Positions 55,646 to 64,000 of a DNA stretch of 64,000 nucleotides are shown here, piece after piece (the first letter of the stretch is position 1; every line of letters begins with the position of its first letter). Made by a program: the position numbers and the translations under genes. The DNA comes from Siphonodentalium dalli (Eukaryota > Mollusca > Scaphopoda > Gadilida > Siphonodentaliidae): the NCBI GenBank assembly GCA_032622095.1, contig CP136069.1, positions 66,301,319 to 66,365,318 of the forward strand. Direction: 5' to 3'. Below the pieces are notes generated by a model that worked only from the letters and a program-made list of their open reading frames with translations, was not told the origin of the DNA and searched no databases.

Positions 55646-56790
55646 ATGTTTAACCCACGCACGACTTACGCCCAATTTTTTATCAGCTGGAGGGGCGTAT
55701 GTGACCTGGTTTGTGATTTCTAGATGAACAAGTGGTGGCATAAGAAGAATCCATAAGGATAGTTCCGTGGCTGCTGTGGTTATGCATACATAAGAAATTT
55801 AGCATCGAAAATTTTCCTATTTTACCCCACGCACGACTTACGCCCAATTTTTGAACCGCTGGACGGGCGTATTCTGTGTCCTAGTTTGTGATTTCTAGAT
55901 GGACTATAGTGGCGGCACAAAAAGAATCGCAACGAAAAATGGCATATTTTACCCCACGCACGACTTACGCCCAATTTTTGAACAGTTGGACACGTTTATG
56001 TGACCTAGTTTGTGAGTTTTAGATGGACTAGTTGCGGCACAAAACGAATCCACAAAGATAGCATCGTGGCTGCTATGGTTATGCATACGCAGGCGATTTA
56101 GCAACGGAAAATGACCTTTTTTTCATTATTTTGACCCCACGCACGACTTACGCCCAATTTTTGAACAGCTGGACGGGCCTATGAGATCTGGTTTGTGATT
56201 TCTAGATGGACTGATGGTGGCACAAGAAAAATCGATAAGGATAGCTCTGTAGCTGCTGTGATTATGCATAAATAAGGAATTTAGCAATGAAAAATGTCCT
56301 ATTTTTACCCCACGCACGACTTATGCCCAATATTTGAACAGCTGAACGGGCGTATGTGACCTAGTTTGTGATTTATAGATGGATAAGTGATGGCACAAGA
56401 AGAATACACAAGGATAGCCCCGTGACTGCTGTGGTTATACATACAGTGGGAATTATGCAACGAAAAATTGCCTATTTTACTCCACGTACGACTGACGCCC
56501 AATTTTTGAACAGCTGGACAGGTTTATGTGACCTAGTTTGTGATTTTTAGATGGACATCGTGGCTACTATGGTTATGCCTACGCAAGCGATTTAGCAACG
56601 AAAAATGACATTTTTTCATTATTTGGACCCCACGCACGACTTACGCCAAATATTTCAACAGCTGGACGGGCGTATGTGACCTGGTTTGTGATTTCTAGAT
56701 GGACTAGTCGCGACACAAGAAGAATCCAAAAGGATGGCCCCGTAGCTGCTGTGGTTATACATACATACATGTAGGCGATTTAGTAACTAT
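55646..56790 (+). repeat. Satellite array (right block)
   Basis: The CACGACTTACGCCCAATTTT landmark recurs near 55662, 55833, 55961, 56143, 56317, 56489 and 56637, so units are about 128-182 bp. Orientation is the same as in the left blocks. Short minus- and plus-strand reading frames recur with the unit and are not genes. Confidence 0.93.
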
Positions 56791-57595
56791 TATTATTATA
56801 TTTTGAGAATTGGGAACTCAGAACTTGGACAAACTACCTTCAGCGGCATTACAGCATAATAACGTGGGTTGATACAGTGCAATACTAATCTGTGTAAATC
56901 GGTGTTTTTTTAAATAAGAATTAAAAGATTATTTAGCCTGTTTCGAATGAGATGACTATACCGTACCACGGTACCACACATCAATGAAGACTATATGTAC
57001 TCTATATATGTAGACATAAGAGGTTACATAGGTGAAACTGAACATCCCTGGTGTTACTTGTTTTAGTCGACGAATCTTATTGCGTTCTAACGTATGGAAC
57101 TATACCTGCTAAATTAATGATACATAATCGTATTTATCATATGACTCAATCATTATTTACGTTGGAAAGTATGTCATAAATCAATTTCATATGAACTACT
57201 AGTTCATATCACCTTCCGATAATTTGATTGGTTTGTTGACAAAAAGTGGGTTATGATTGGCTGAATGGCAGCCGGGGCCGAGCCGTATCTCGCAATTATA
57301 ATCTTGAAATATATAGTTTTGGACATTGTTATACGATAAATAGAATATGTAATTCGTATTTATCTAATAAACATACGATATAATGTCGCAAACTGAGAAC
57401 AGAATAGCGCACTATATCTTCGCGTGCATATTATTTCTGCTAGTTCACCAGGTGTAAGTGGGCTTCCGGTGCAATGAAGTGACGTCACATTAACCTTTTT
57501 GCTGCCGATGTCATATAGCTATTTAGTGATTTGTGTGCGTTTTGGACATCATAATCAATTTATAGGTGTCATATGATAAATATAATATGTAATTC
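56791..57595. other. No gene seen
   Basis: AT-rich sequence. It contains TGACGTCA at 57480. Confidence 0.4.
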
Positions 57596-57715
57596 GTGTT
57601 TCTCTCATATGATATTTATGAAACTCGTCACGAATTTTCAGTTTTCTCTCGCCGGAGGCTCGAGAAAACTGAAAATTCTTAGACTCGTTTCATAAATATC
57701 ATATGAGAGAAACAC
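57596..57715. repeat. Large palindrome, about 53-bp arms
   Basis: GTGTTTCTCTCATATGATAT at 57596 pairs with ATATCATATGAGAGAAACAC ending 57715. The inner arms (AATTTTCAGTTTTCTC and GAGAAAACTGAAAATT) surround a 13-base loop. A short mismatched stretch lies mid-arm. Confidence 0.9.
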
Positions 57716-57784
57716 TCATTTCATATCCTCTGTGTATGTATCCTAAAATGTTGTGGACCGACCAACGAAGAGCATTTTTTTTAA

Positions 57785-58210
57785 TAATTCATGTTTCCGA
57801 TGGGTGGGAGAGTGGAGTTGGGCCGTGGATATAATCTAGGAATCTGGTACTGATATATATACAGTAATGCTTTAAGTAATCGACTTCTTAATCACAGCAG
57901 AATTATGGTTAACTTTTCAGAATTTAGTCGTAAATATGGCTCGTTGCCATTCATCGGAAAGCTCTCCCCGAGAGCCTTCCGATGAATGGTCGGAAAGCTC
58001 TCCCCGAGAGCCTTCCGATGAATGGCAACAAGCCGTATTTCCGACTAAATCCTGAAAAGTTACCCATAATTCTGATGTGGTTAAGAAGTCGATTACTTAG
58101 AGCATTACTGTACGGCGCGGCAATGCCGATCGTTTTGTGGTTTAGAATAATTCATGTTTCCGATGGGCGGTCGAGTTGGGTTGGCTTCATCTAGAAATGA
58201 GACGCTGGTA
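57785..58210 (+). repeat. Direct repeats flanking a large palindrome
   Basis: AATAATTCATGTTTCCGATG and about 45 further related bases occur at about 57784-57850 and again at about 58147-58210, on either side of the 57.86-58.11 kb palindrome. Confidence 0.8.
57860..58111. repeat. Large palindrome, about 115-bp arms, with an internal 36-bp tandem duplication
   Basis: The left arm begins TACAGTAATGCTTTAAGTAA and the right arm ends TTACTTAGAGCATTACTGTA. Arms agree at about 90 percent. The centre contains TCGGAAAGCTCTCCCCGAGAG plus CCTTCCGATGAATGG twice in a row, itself palindromic, so the structure has alternative folds. A 71-codon frame across it is a by-product. Confidence 0.92.
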
Positions 58211-58211
58211 C

Positions 58212-58722
58212 GACCATCCCAAATAATATTAAATAAAAGGTCGACCGACTACAATGTCCACCGACACGGTGGCTAACTGAAGGATTGGATATGTTCGGAA
58301 TAAATGTCATCATCCGGAAACATCAAATGTTGAAAATCAAGTAAAATCGTCAAACTAAGGTCCATATTACACTCCATAACTGCGGTAGAAAAGATCGGAT
58401 AAATATAGTTCTATTCGTTTAAGGGACGAATTAGAATGGAACTGATTTCTCCGAGGGGTTAATGATTGATTGGGCAATCAAGCTTTTAGCGCATGCATAT
58501 AGTCCAATTTGTTATCTGAAATCGCTATCAGTTGGATATTTTCCAACGCTAGGGGGTGCAGTGGAAATTGTCAGGGTGGGCACCTCACCGCTTATGGAAA
58601 CATTCTAGCCACGGCCCTTAATTGACTATATAGATGATAAGAGATGATAATACAAAGGAACCACTTTTTTCACACCGGACGCTTATTCTCCAACATACTT
58701 GTATACGCGGAAGGCATGCGAC
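58212..58722. promoter_or_regulatory. Probable promoter region of the spliced gene
   Basis: No exon or repeat is seen. CTATATAGATG near 58627 is a weak TATA-like site about 95 bases upstream of the start codon. The assignment rests only on position. Confidence 0.25.
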
Positions 58723-58955
58723 ATGGCGCAAGACGCCGTTGATTCTGCATTAGCCGAGGTGATTTTTGAGGACATGGTTCTAACCGAAGCAGACGTATCA
58801 TGTGTCAGCAGGACAGAAGCGACGAAGAGATAAGAAAACATGCAGAAGGGCTCGCAAATGACTGTATCTTGAAAGCACTGGCAGAAGTTTCCGTGGAGGA
58901 TATAATTTTGCCAGCATGCGATAAAGGTTACTGGAGTACATCAACAAACGTTAAG
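58723..58955 (+). CDS. Exon 1 of the spliced gene, two frames
   Basis: The ATG at 58723 (context GACATGG) opens MAQDAVDSALAEVIFEDMVL, closed by TAA at 58831. The second frame, open from 58770, gives SDEEIRKHAEGLANDCILK and ALAEVSVEDIILPACDKGYW and ends AAG with a donor GTACAT at 58956. Removing 58759-58808 (GTGATT...GTCAG) would join them in frame; a one-base sequence error or mutation is the alternative. ALAEVIFEDMVLTEAD and ALAEVSVEDIILPACD are clearly related, so both frames appear to be coding. Intron 1 follows at once with a common interspersed repeat (GAGTCTGTCTGTCCGGAT). Confidence 0.6.
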
Positions 58956-61900
58956 GTACATAAAATCTATATATATTTAAAAGAGTCTGTCTGTCCGGAT
59001 TTCTCTATCAGACTCGGCTGCTGGTCCGATTTTAATTAAATTTGGCCTGGTGACTCTGGTTATAACGGATTTGTTTTTCAAAAATGTTATTAATTGTTTT
59101 TTAAATAAATAAACAAACAAAGAATATAAAATAAGCTCACTATGGGTCTATTTCAGAATAAAATAAGTCCAATATGAACCTATGTTAATATATAGGTCTA
59201 ACATGAACATATCTACTCGAGAATATGATTCAGCACCATATATATGCTCGTTATATATGTATTTTCACTGTGCCCCATCCAACGGAACAACAGGTATAAG
59301 TCCACTGTGAGTTTATTGAAGTCCAATATGCACCAATGTCAATATTTAGGTCCAATATGAACCTATTTGCACGAGATGAAATTGAAGTAACATAATAAAT
59401 TAAGATTAAGATAGATCACTTTGTAGATGAATAAAGGCAAAAGGCTCGTTCCGGTCCTAATTTACTGGACTCGTTTGTTAAATTCCGCTATAAACTGGGG
59501 AATGTGATTTGGGCATTCGAAAATGAAGTGGGCTTTTAAATTATAATTTTTTTTTAATATTCCCTATAATGATTGGAAACAATGGAATGGGTAATGCAAA
59601 TAGCTCACCTCCCAAAAGTATATTCAGTTTTTTAATTGGTATAAATCGTGATCATAAAAAGTATAATTAAGTTATAAGATGACATGAATTGAAAGATAAT
59701 ACCTTTATAGACACACTAGTGTATACTGCACAATAGCTTTCGTCCTGGTTAAAGGCTTCTCAGAAGGCCGAAAGCTTCATATTTTACACCAATGAGTCGA
59801 TAAAGGTGTTATCATTCAATTCCTGTCATATTACAACTAGATCAATACGGCTATAGATTATTATTTAACACATTTATAACGCGCAAATTCCATATACATG
59901 TTCACATGCTGAAAAAAGTTGTCGAGAAATACAAATTACAATACCAGTAGCTGCATGTTAGTCAGTTTCAAAAGCTAATTTAAAGAAATGAGTCTTTAAC
60001 AGATGACGAAACTCCATTAACTCCCAACAGCCTCGAATTTCACCAGGCAGAGAGTTCCACAATGATGGAGCGCAAATACTGAAAGCATGATCTCCGGAGT
60101 GACTGTAACTTCTGCGCTCTTCTAATAAGTTCATCCCATTCGAGAGCAGTTCCCTACCATCAGCTGTTTTCTATATAACAAGTTCCTGCAGGTATACGGG
60201 GGCAAAATTGTATTTCGCCTTGAAAGTCAACACCAAGATTTTGAATTTATTTCGATATTTCACAGGCAGCCAATGCAGATCTTTCAAGATAGGTGTAATA
60301 TGATCGTGCTTGGATGTACGAGTAACAATTCTGGCAGCTGTGTTTTGGATTCTCTGCAATTTGTACATGAGTGAATCAGCAATGTCGAATAAACATGCGT
60401 TCATAAAATCCAGTTTAGAACTTACAAGGGCCTGAACTAATGTCCTAGTAGCTGAGATGGTCAGGTACTTACTAATCCTTCCGGTATTTCTCAGGTGAAA
60501 GTTGCACGCCCGGCCCACATTATTCACATGCTCGTCCATGTTCATGCTTGAATCAAAAACAGCACCCAAAATCTCTGACAACATCACTTGAAGCGATAGT
60601 ACTGGAATCAATTTTTAAAACCAATGGATATTTCAGGAGATCGAGCTGCTGTCGAGTTCCAATCACAATCATTTCTGTCTTACCCACATTCAATTTAAGT
60701 TTGTTGGAAAACATCCATTTTCGAATGTCAGCGATGGATGACTCCAAAACATTAGTTGTATCGTCCACGCTGGCTGTATCAGATGACGAGAAAGTTGCAT
60801 AAATCTGGCAATCATCTGCATAGAGGTGAAACATAAGTCCATGTCTCCGTAGTATGTCGCCAAGCGGAAGAACATAGCAAAGGAACAACACCTGTCCGAG
60901 AACATATCCATGTGGGACTCCACAGTCAAGATGAACTTTCTCTGACTCTACCTCCCCGATTTTAACAGATTGTGTCCTACTACTGAGGTAAGACTGCAAC
61001 AACCGTAACGCAGGTCCCGATAGTCCTATTCGTGTTTCAAGGCGATGTAAAAGAATTTTGTGATTGACGGTATCAAATGCCGCAGACAAATTCAGTAGAG
61101 TTAGCATCACACATTGTTTAGAGCCCATGGCACATAGGATATCGTTCTGGACCCGTGTAATTTCCGTGTCAGCACTGTTAAACGAGGTGTATGCTGATAT
61201 ACATCAAGTATAATTAATTAATTTTAAACTAATTTCCAGCTTCCAGAGCTTGAAGATGTCAGTTACCCATACTCATGGCTGGTCAACCACGTGACTAATT
61301 CCACGAATGACACAAATGGTAAGGGCAACCGCGATACTTACATGTTCACAGACGACACAAAGTGTAAGGAAAACCGCGATACTTACAAAACCATTAATTA
61401 CACAAATGGTAAGCATGTCAACTACCCCTACCCACAGCTGTTAAATCATGATACTTAAAAGTCCATGGATGACACAAATGGTAAGCATGTCAACCACGAT
61501 ACTTACAAGTCCATGGATGACTCAAATGGTAAACATGTCAACCACGATACTTACGAGTCCGTGGATGACACAAATGGTAAACATGTCAATAACCAACTTT
61601 AATTATTGAATATATCGACTCTTGCGGTCCATACATGCAACTGAATAACGTAGCAGTTGTTGAATTACAGTACGCAAAGAGTGTGCGATACGCAAAACAA
61701 TCAACACCGCGGGGACCCATTTAGGCCCACTGTGGTTCATCCGGATTCACGATGATTTGTTCGCGGTGATCTACGATGATCTTGTGTGGGGCGGATTAAT
61801 ATGAATCAACAGAAATCCTGGAGTTACCTGGGCTCACTAAGAGTCACGGCAAACACACGAGAATCGCTGCAAAAAAAACTCACACTTGCTTCTTGTCTTA

Positions 61901-63253
61901 TATTTGGTTTTTGTATATTTGATATATAGGGTCGGGTGATGTCCAAGCCAGTGATCCAGAAACCAAATCGATTGACACTTCCTCTGGATTCCAATGGATT
62001 TTAGGCAAAAGGGATAACAAGAGACGATCACGACAATCGAAGAAAGTTTCAGAAAAGGTGGATGAAAAAAACAGCTGCTCAGCTGGTGAAGACATGAGGG
62101 TAATCTTTCTCATTTATTAAAGATGGTCTAACACCTCCGAGCCACAATTAAAACAACACACATATGTCACGATTACAAATAGCTATTGTGTGAATGAAAT
62201 ACAGATTAAACTGAATATGTAGTATATTATTAATATTATTTGTCTATAAAGCCATAATACAGTGGTTTATTTCGATCGTAATCCGCGGTAAATCTCTCGG
62301 CTGATCTGCAATGTTCCGTAATTAAGGCAGCTAATTAACAAGATTGTGTTCTCCTTCTTGCTACGCCATTGGTACGTTCCGGACGTTTTCTCGCGGATTT
62401 ATGTTCTAAAAATAGCCACTAAAACTGTCCCATACACGTCGGGATGAATTTCTGATATATACACATTCGAATGATCTATTCTTTATTTGCACGAACAGCC
62501 TGCATAATTATGTCAATCTTAATTATTGAACACGTGTGCTGCTGTACAAAGATGAATCAAGTAACCACCCATGAAACAAAAACGAAGATTCAATTAGCTA
62601 AGTTCAATAACTGATGGACAAAACTGGAGTCATTGCTGACTTTACGCTATAAATTATGTACATAGCGACACACTAAGGGAGGATGGGAGGGACTGTTTGT
62701 TCTCACCTCTCACAATCCTCGGAAAAGTTTGAACCCATCAGAAAGTTTTATGTCCGAGACAATCAACGTTACAACTGGAAAAATGGTTCAGGTTCTGATA
62801 ACAACAAATATTTAATGTGGTTTGTATAATTTTATATATTTTTGAATATTTTTCTGAAATCGTTAGACATAAAATTCCCACAGCAGGAAATCTATGAGTA
62901 TGCCATCATTGGGATTTTGGTCGAAATTTTGTTCAAATACATAGAAAATAAGAACCATGCGGAAATGTAAATAACAAGGAGATCGAAGTGTAAATATCAA
63001 GGGGAGCGAAGTGTAAATAACAAGAGGAATGAAGTGTAAATAGCAAGGGGAGCGAAATGTAAATAGAATCACTAGTGGAACACATAAAGCCCTTCGCAAA
63101 AATAGAAATGTACCAACGTCCCTATTCGGCCATAGGTACAAACCCTCCACTCAGAGTGCCAATTTGTTTTGCAGAATGAAACACGTGAGCCAACTGTGCC
63201 AACTTACTCCTGGCTTTTCAATGGGATGGCAGAAGAAGATTGCAAAGGTCGCG
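58723..63253 (+). CDS. Spliced host gene, at least four exons, unknown product, 3' end beyond the window
   Basis: Exons at 58723-58955, 61240-61318, 61930-62099 and 63175-63253 join with matching phases (0, 1, 0, then 1 outgoing) and GT/AG borders. The joined protein starts MAQDAVDSALAEVIFEDMVL and carries a second similar helix, ALAEVSVEDIILPACD. Exon 2 gives YSWLVNHV, exon 3 gives FQWILGKRDNKRRSRQSKK (probable nuclear signal) and exon 4 gives YSWLFNGMAEED. The amphipathic GLANDCILKALAEV resembles RII-binding helices of A-kinase anchoring proteins, but this is only a pattern match. No signal peptide. One complication: exon 1 needs a one-base frame change or a 50-base mini-intron (58759-58808) to join its two halves. 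Confidence in the gene is fairly high, in its function low. Confidence 0.72.
59120..59390 (+). repeat. Short repeats of GTCCAATATGAACCTAT in intron 1
   Basis: AAGTCCAATATGAACCTAT, GGTCTAACATGAAC, AAGTCCAATATGCACCAAT and GGTCCAATATGAACCTAT occur in sequence. They also resemble the AATAAGCC-type repeat at 36.5 and 43.3 kb. Confidence 0.6.
59940..61192 (-). mobile_element. 5'-truncated L2-like LINE fragment in intron 1
   Basis: On the minus strand the conceptual protein runs from SADTEITRVQNDILCAMGS near 61180 through NLSAAFDTVNHKILLHRLE (motif A), CGVPHGYVLG (motif B with His for the usual Gln), HLYADDCQIYA (motif C), FSNKLKLNVGKTEM, then after a frame change near 60590 AVFDSSMNMDEHV and QRIQNTAARIVTR, LKDLHWLPVKYR, and ends with APSLWNSLPGEIRG near 60050. 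These motifs are those of the CR1/L2 group. The copy is 5'-truncated at about 61192, lies antisense to the host gene and does not interrupt an exon. Confidence 0.88.
61240..61318 (+). CDS. Exon 2 of the spliced gene
   Basis: The acceptor TTTTAAACTAATTTCCAG ends at 61239. 79 nt read LPELEDVSYPYSWLVNHVTN and STNDTN, ending in phase 1 before GTAAGG at 61319. It has the same length and phases as exon 4 and a similar YSWL core, suggesting exon duplication. The frame stays open past the donor through a tandem repeat. Confidence 0.72.
61304..61597 (+). repeat. Tandem repeat of the exon 2 end, with in-frame donor copies
   Basis: Units of GACACAAATGGTAAGCATGT plus CAACCACGATACTTACAAGTCCATGG recur; the last three are exactly 48 bases apart. 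GGTAAR follows ACAAAT at 61318, 61408, 61480, 61528 and 61576, all in the same codon phase. In frame it reads DTYKSMDDTNGKHVNH repeats, broken once by TAA at 61456 (TAC in other units) and ending at a TAA near 61595. Confidence 0.85.
61600..61929. other. Intron 2, no other feature
   Basis: Unique sequence between the repeat and the exon 3 acceptor. Confidence 0.45.
61930..62099 (+). CDS. Exon 3 of the spliced gene
   Basis: The acceptor TTTTTGTATATTTGATATATAG ends at 61929. With the incoming base from exon 2 the exon reads GSGDVQASDPETKSIDTSSG, FQWILGKRDNKRRSRQSKK and VSEKVDEKNSCSAGEDMR. It ends on a codon border at 62099 before GTAATC, a usable but not ideal donor. The basic run is a probable nuclear localisation signal. 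Confidence 0.7.
62165..62412 (-). repeat. Interspersed repeat in intron 3, partner of 40.4 kb
   Basis: Reverse complement of 40390-40595, for example TATAAAGCCATAATACAGTG and TTATTTCGATCGTAATCCGC. Confidence 0.8.
62413..63174. other. Rest of intron 3
   Basis: It contains a short imperfect tandem repeat at about 62962-63065, (GAAGTGTAAATARCAAGRGGAGC). No exon seen. Confidence 0.5.
63175..63253 (+). CDS. Exon 4 of the spliced gene
   Basis: The acceptor AATTTGTTTTGCAG ends at 63174. 79 nt in phase 0 read NETREPTVPTYSWLFNGMAE and EDCKGR, ending in phase 1 at a consensus donor GTAAGT (63254). No fifth exon was found before the window ends. Confidence 0.75.
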
Positions 63254-63374
63254 GTAAGTGTTAAAAATGCATTAAAAAAAATCCCCCGCCATTCTTGAAG
63301 ACTGTACATTTTGAGATTTTATACTACGGTCAATTTGGAACATTTACCTAAATGTTTAATTCAACAACAAAGCA

Positions 63375-63932
63375 GGGGGGGGGGGGGGGGTCGGAAAAAA
63401 AATTCAGGCACGTATGGCATTTTTTCCCTTAAGATCATTTTTTGTACCCACCCACCCCCACCGCCAAATTTTTTTCCGTTTTCGGCAGTTTTTTCCGACC
63501 ATTTTTTGACACCCACCCCCCCTTTTAACACTAAAACAGAGATTTGCGGGGGGGAAATTCACTGTAAACAGCTGTATATGAATTTCTGTGCATACTATTT
63601 ATCATGGATGTTAACATGGACATGTAAATAGGAATGAGTAATTTTGAGGTCATTCGGCCAAAAAAACATGGCTGCCAGCGGCCATCTTGGATTTCAAAAT
63701 TTGCAACAAAATACAACACGATAACTGCCTGCAGTCAGTTTACCAGTTAGAATTACATTATTTCTCTCATTCAAACTGATTCAAAGTGGTTTTGAAGCCC
63801 AACTCATTGCCAAAACACTAAAAACAAGCAGGATTGTTTTTTTTTAGTTGCGGAAAAAATTGCTTGTTGGTGGCTTTGACCACCCACCCACCCCGGCATA
63901 CGTGCCGGAAGAAATTTTTTCACCCCCCCCCC
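63375..63932. repeat. Poly-G/poly-C bounded inverted segment
   Basis: G16 (63375-63390) followed by TCGGAAAAAAAATTC and GGCACGTATG (63407-63416) is mirrored by CATACGTGCC (63897-63906), GAAATTTTTT and C10 (63923-63932). Further C-rich runs lie at 63450-63470 and 63510-63522. It may be a non-autonomous element whose ends are G/C runs; similar GTCGGAAAAAA follows poly-G at 32.86 kb. Reading frames in it are not credible. Confidence 0.65.
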
Positions 63933-64000
63933 TGAACAAAGGAGAAAACAATGTTTAATAGAATATATTATGTTGTTCTTTTAACTATGTCTGGAACCCT

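Noticed and set aside
47704-56770. Repeated 60-90 codon frames in the satellite blocks
   Set aside because: They recur with the satellite unit, differ in frame between units and have no conserved start.
57982-58194. 71-codon frame across the large palindrome
   Set aside because: Produced by the tandem palindromic core; the reverse strand offers a similar frame, and there is no domain.
1-64000. tRNA, rRNA, CRISPR array, bacterial operons or telomeric repeats
   Set aside because: Reading by eye, no cloverleaf with T-loop consensus, no rRNA core sequence, no regularly spaced identical repeats with unique spacers and no TTAGGG array was found. A covariance-model search would be decisive for small RNAs.

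Overview
This is AT-rich, gene-poor nuclear DNA from an animal, most likely a marine invertebrate. Exons have canonical GT/AG borders, there is no bacterial gene density, and most recognisable sequence is transposon debris of animal-type families (CR1- and L2-like LINEs, a Penelope-like element with a GIY-YIG end, hAT, TTAA-target elements, an Academ-like transposon). The phylum cannot be fixed from the sequence alone.

Layout. 0-5.7 kb: tandem repeats (a 485-bp unit in three copies, a short AAAGACCG repeat, a TTCCGAAGG minisatellite inside a duplicated block, and a 130-bp satellite rich in TGACCTTGACC). 5.9-9.4 kb: a broken LINE with endonuclease, reverse transcriptase and zinc-knuckle tail. 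10.3-12.7 kb: short repeats, hairpins, a LINE 3' remnant and one candidate exon. 12.86-16.76 kb: a nearly complete CR1-like LINE with ORF1 (PHD finger plus coiled coil) and ORF2. 17.3-17.9 kb: an intact basic-protein reading frame behind a splice acceptor. 18.4-24.4 kb: a TTAA fold-back MITE, a hidden secreted repeat-peptide exon, a GTTTAAAC-rich inverted-repeat element, and a hAT element with a perfect 8-bp target duplication. 25.25-30.23 kb: a 5-kb Academ-like DNA transposon with about 635-bp terminal inverted repeats. 31-43 kb: hairpins, fold-back elements, poly-G tracts, a second TTAA MITE and weak candidate exons. 44-45.6 kb: a Penelope-like remnant. 45.6-56.8 kb: a third TTAA MITE, then a satellite array of about 170 bp split by a 6.4-kb inserted element with inverted arms of about 470-490 bp. 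57.6-58.1 kb: two large palindromes. 58.7-63.3 kb: a spliced host gene on the + strand, with an L2-like LINE fragment in its first long intron.

The two most interesting coding signals do not appear as long open reading frames. One is the gene at 58.7-63.3 kb, whose exon phases agree at every junction and whose second exon ends in a tandem repeat that multiplies the 5' splice site in frame. The other is a signal-peptide exon at 19.85 kb encoding 10-residue SQPMSFGG-type repeats, interrupted by one TGA. The rest of the window is mostly mobile DNA, much of it able to fold back on itself.
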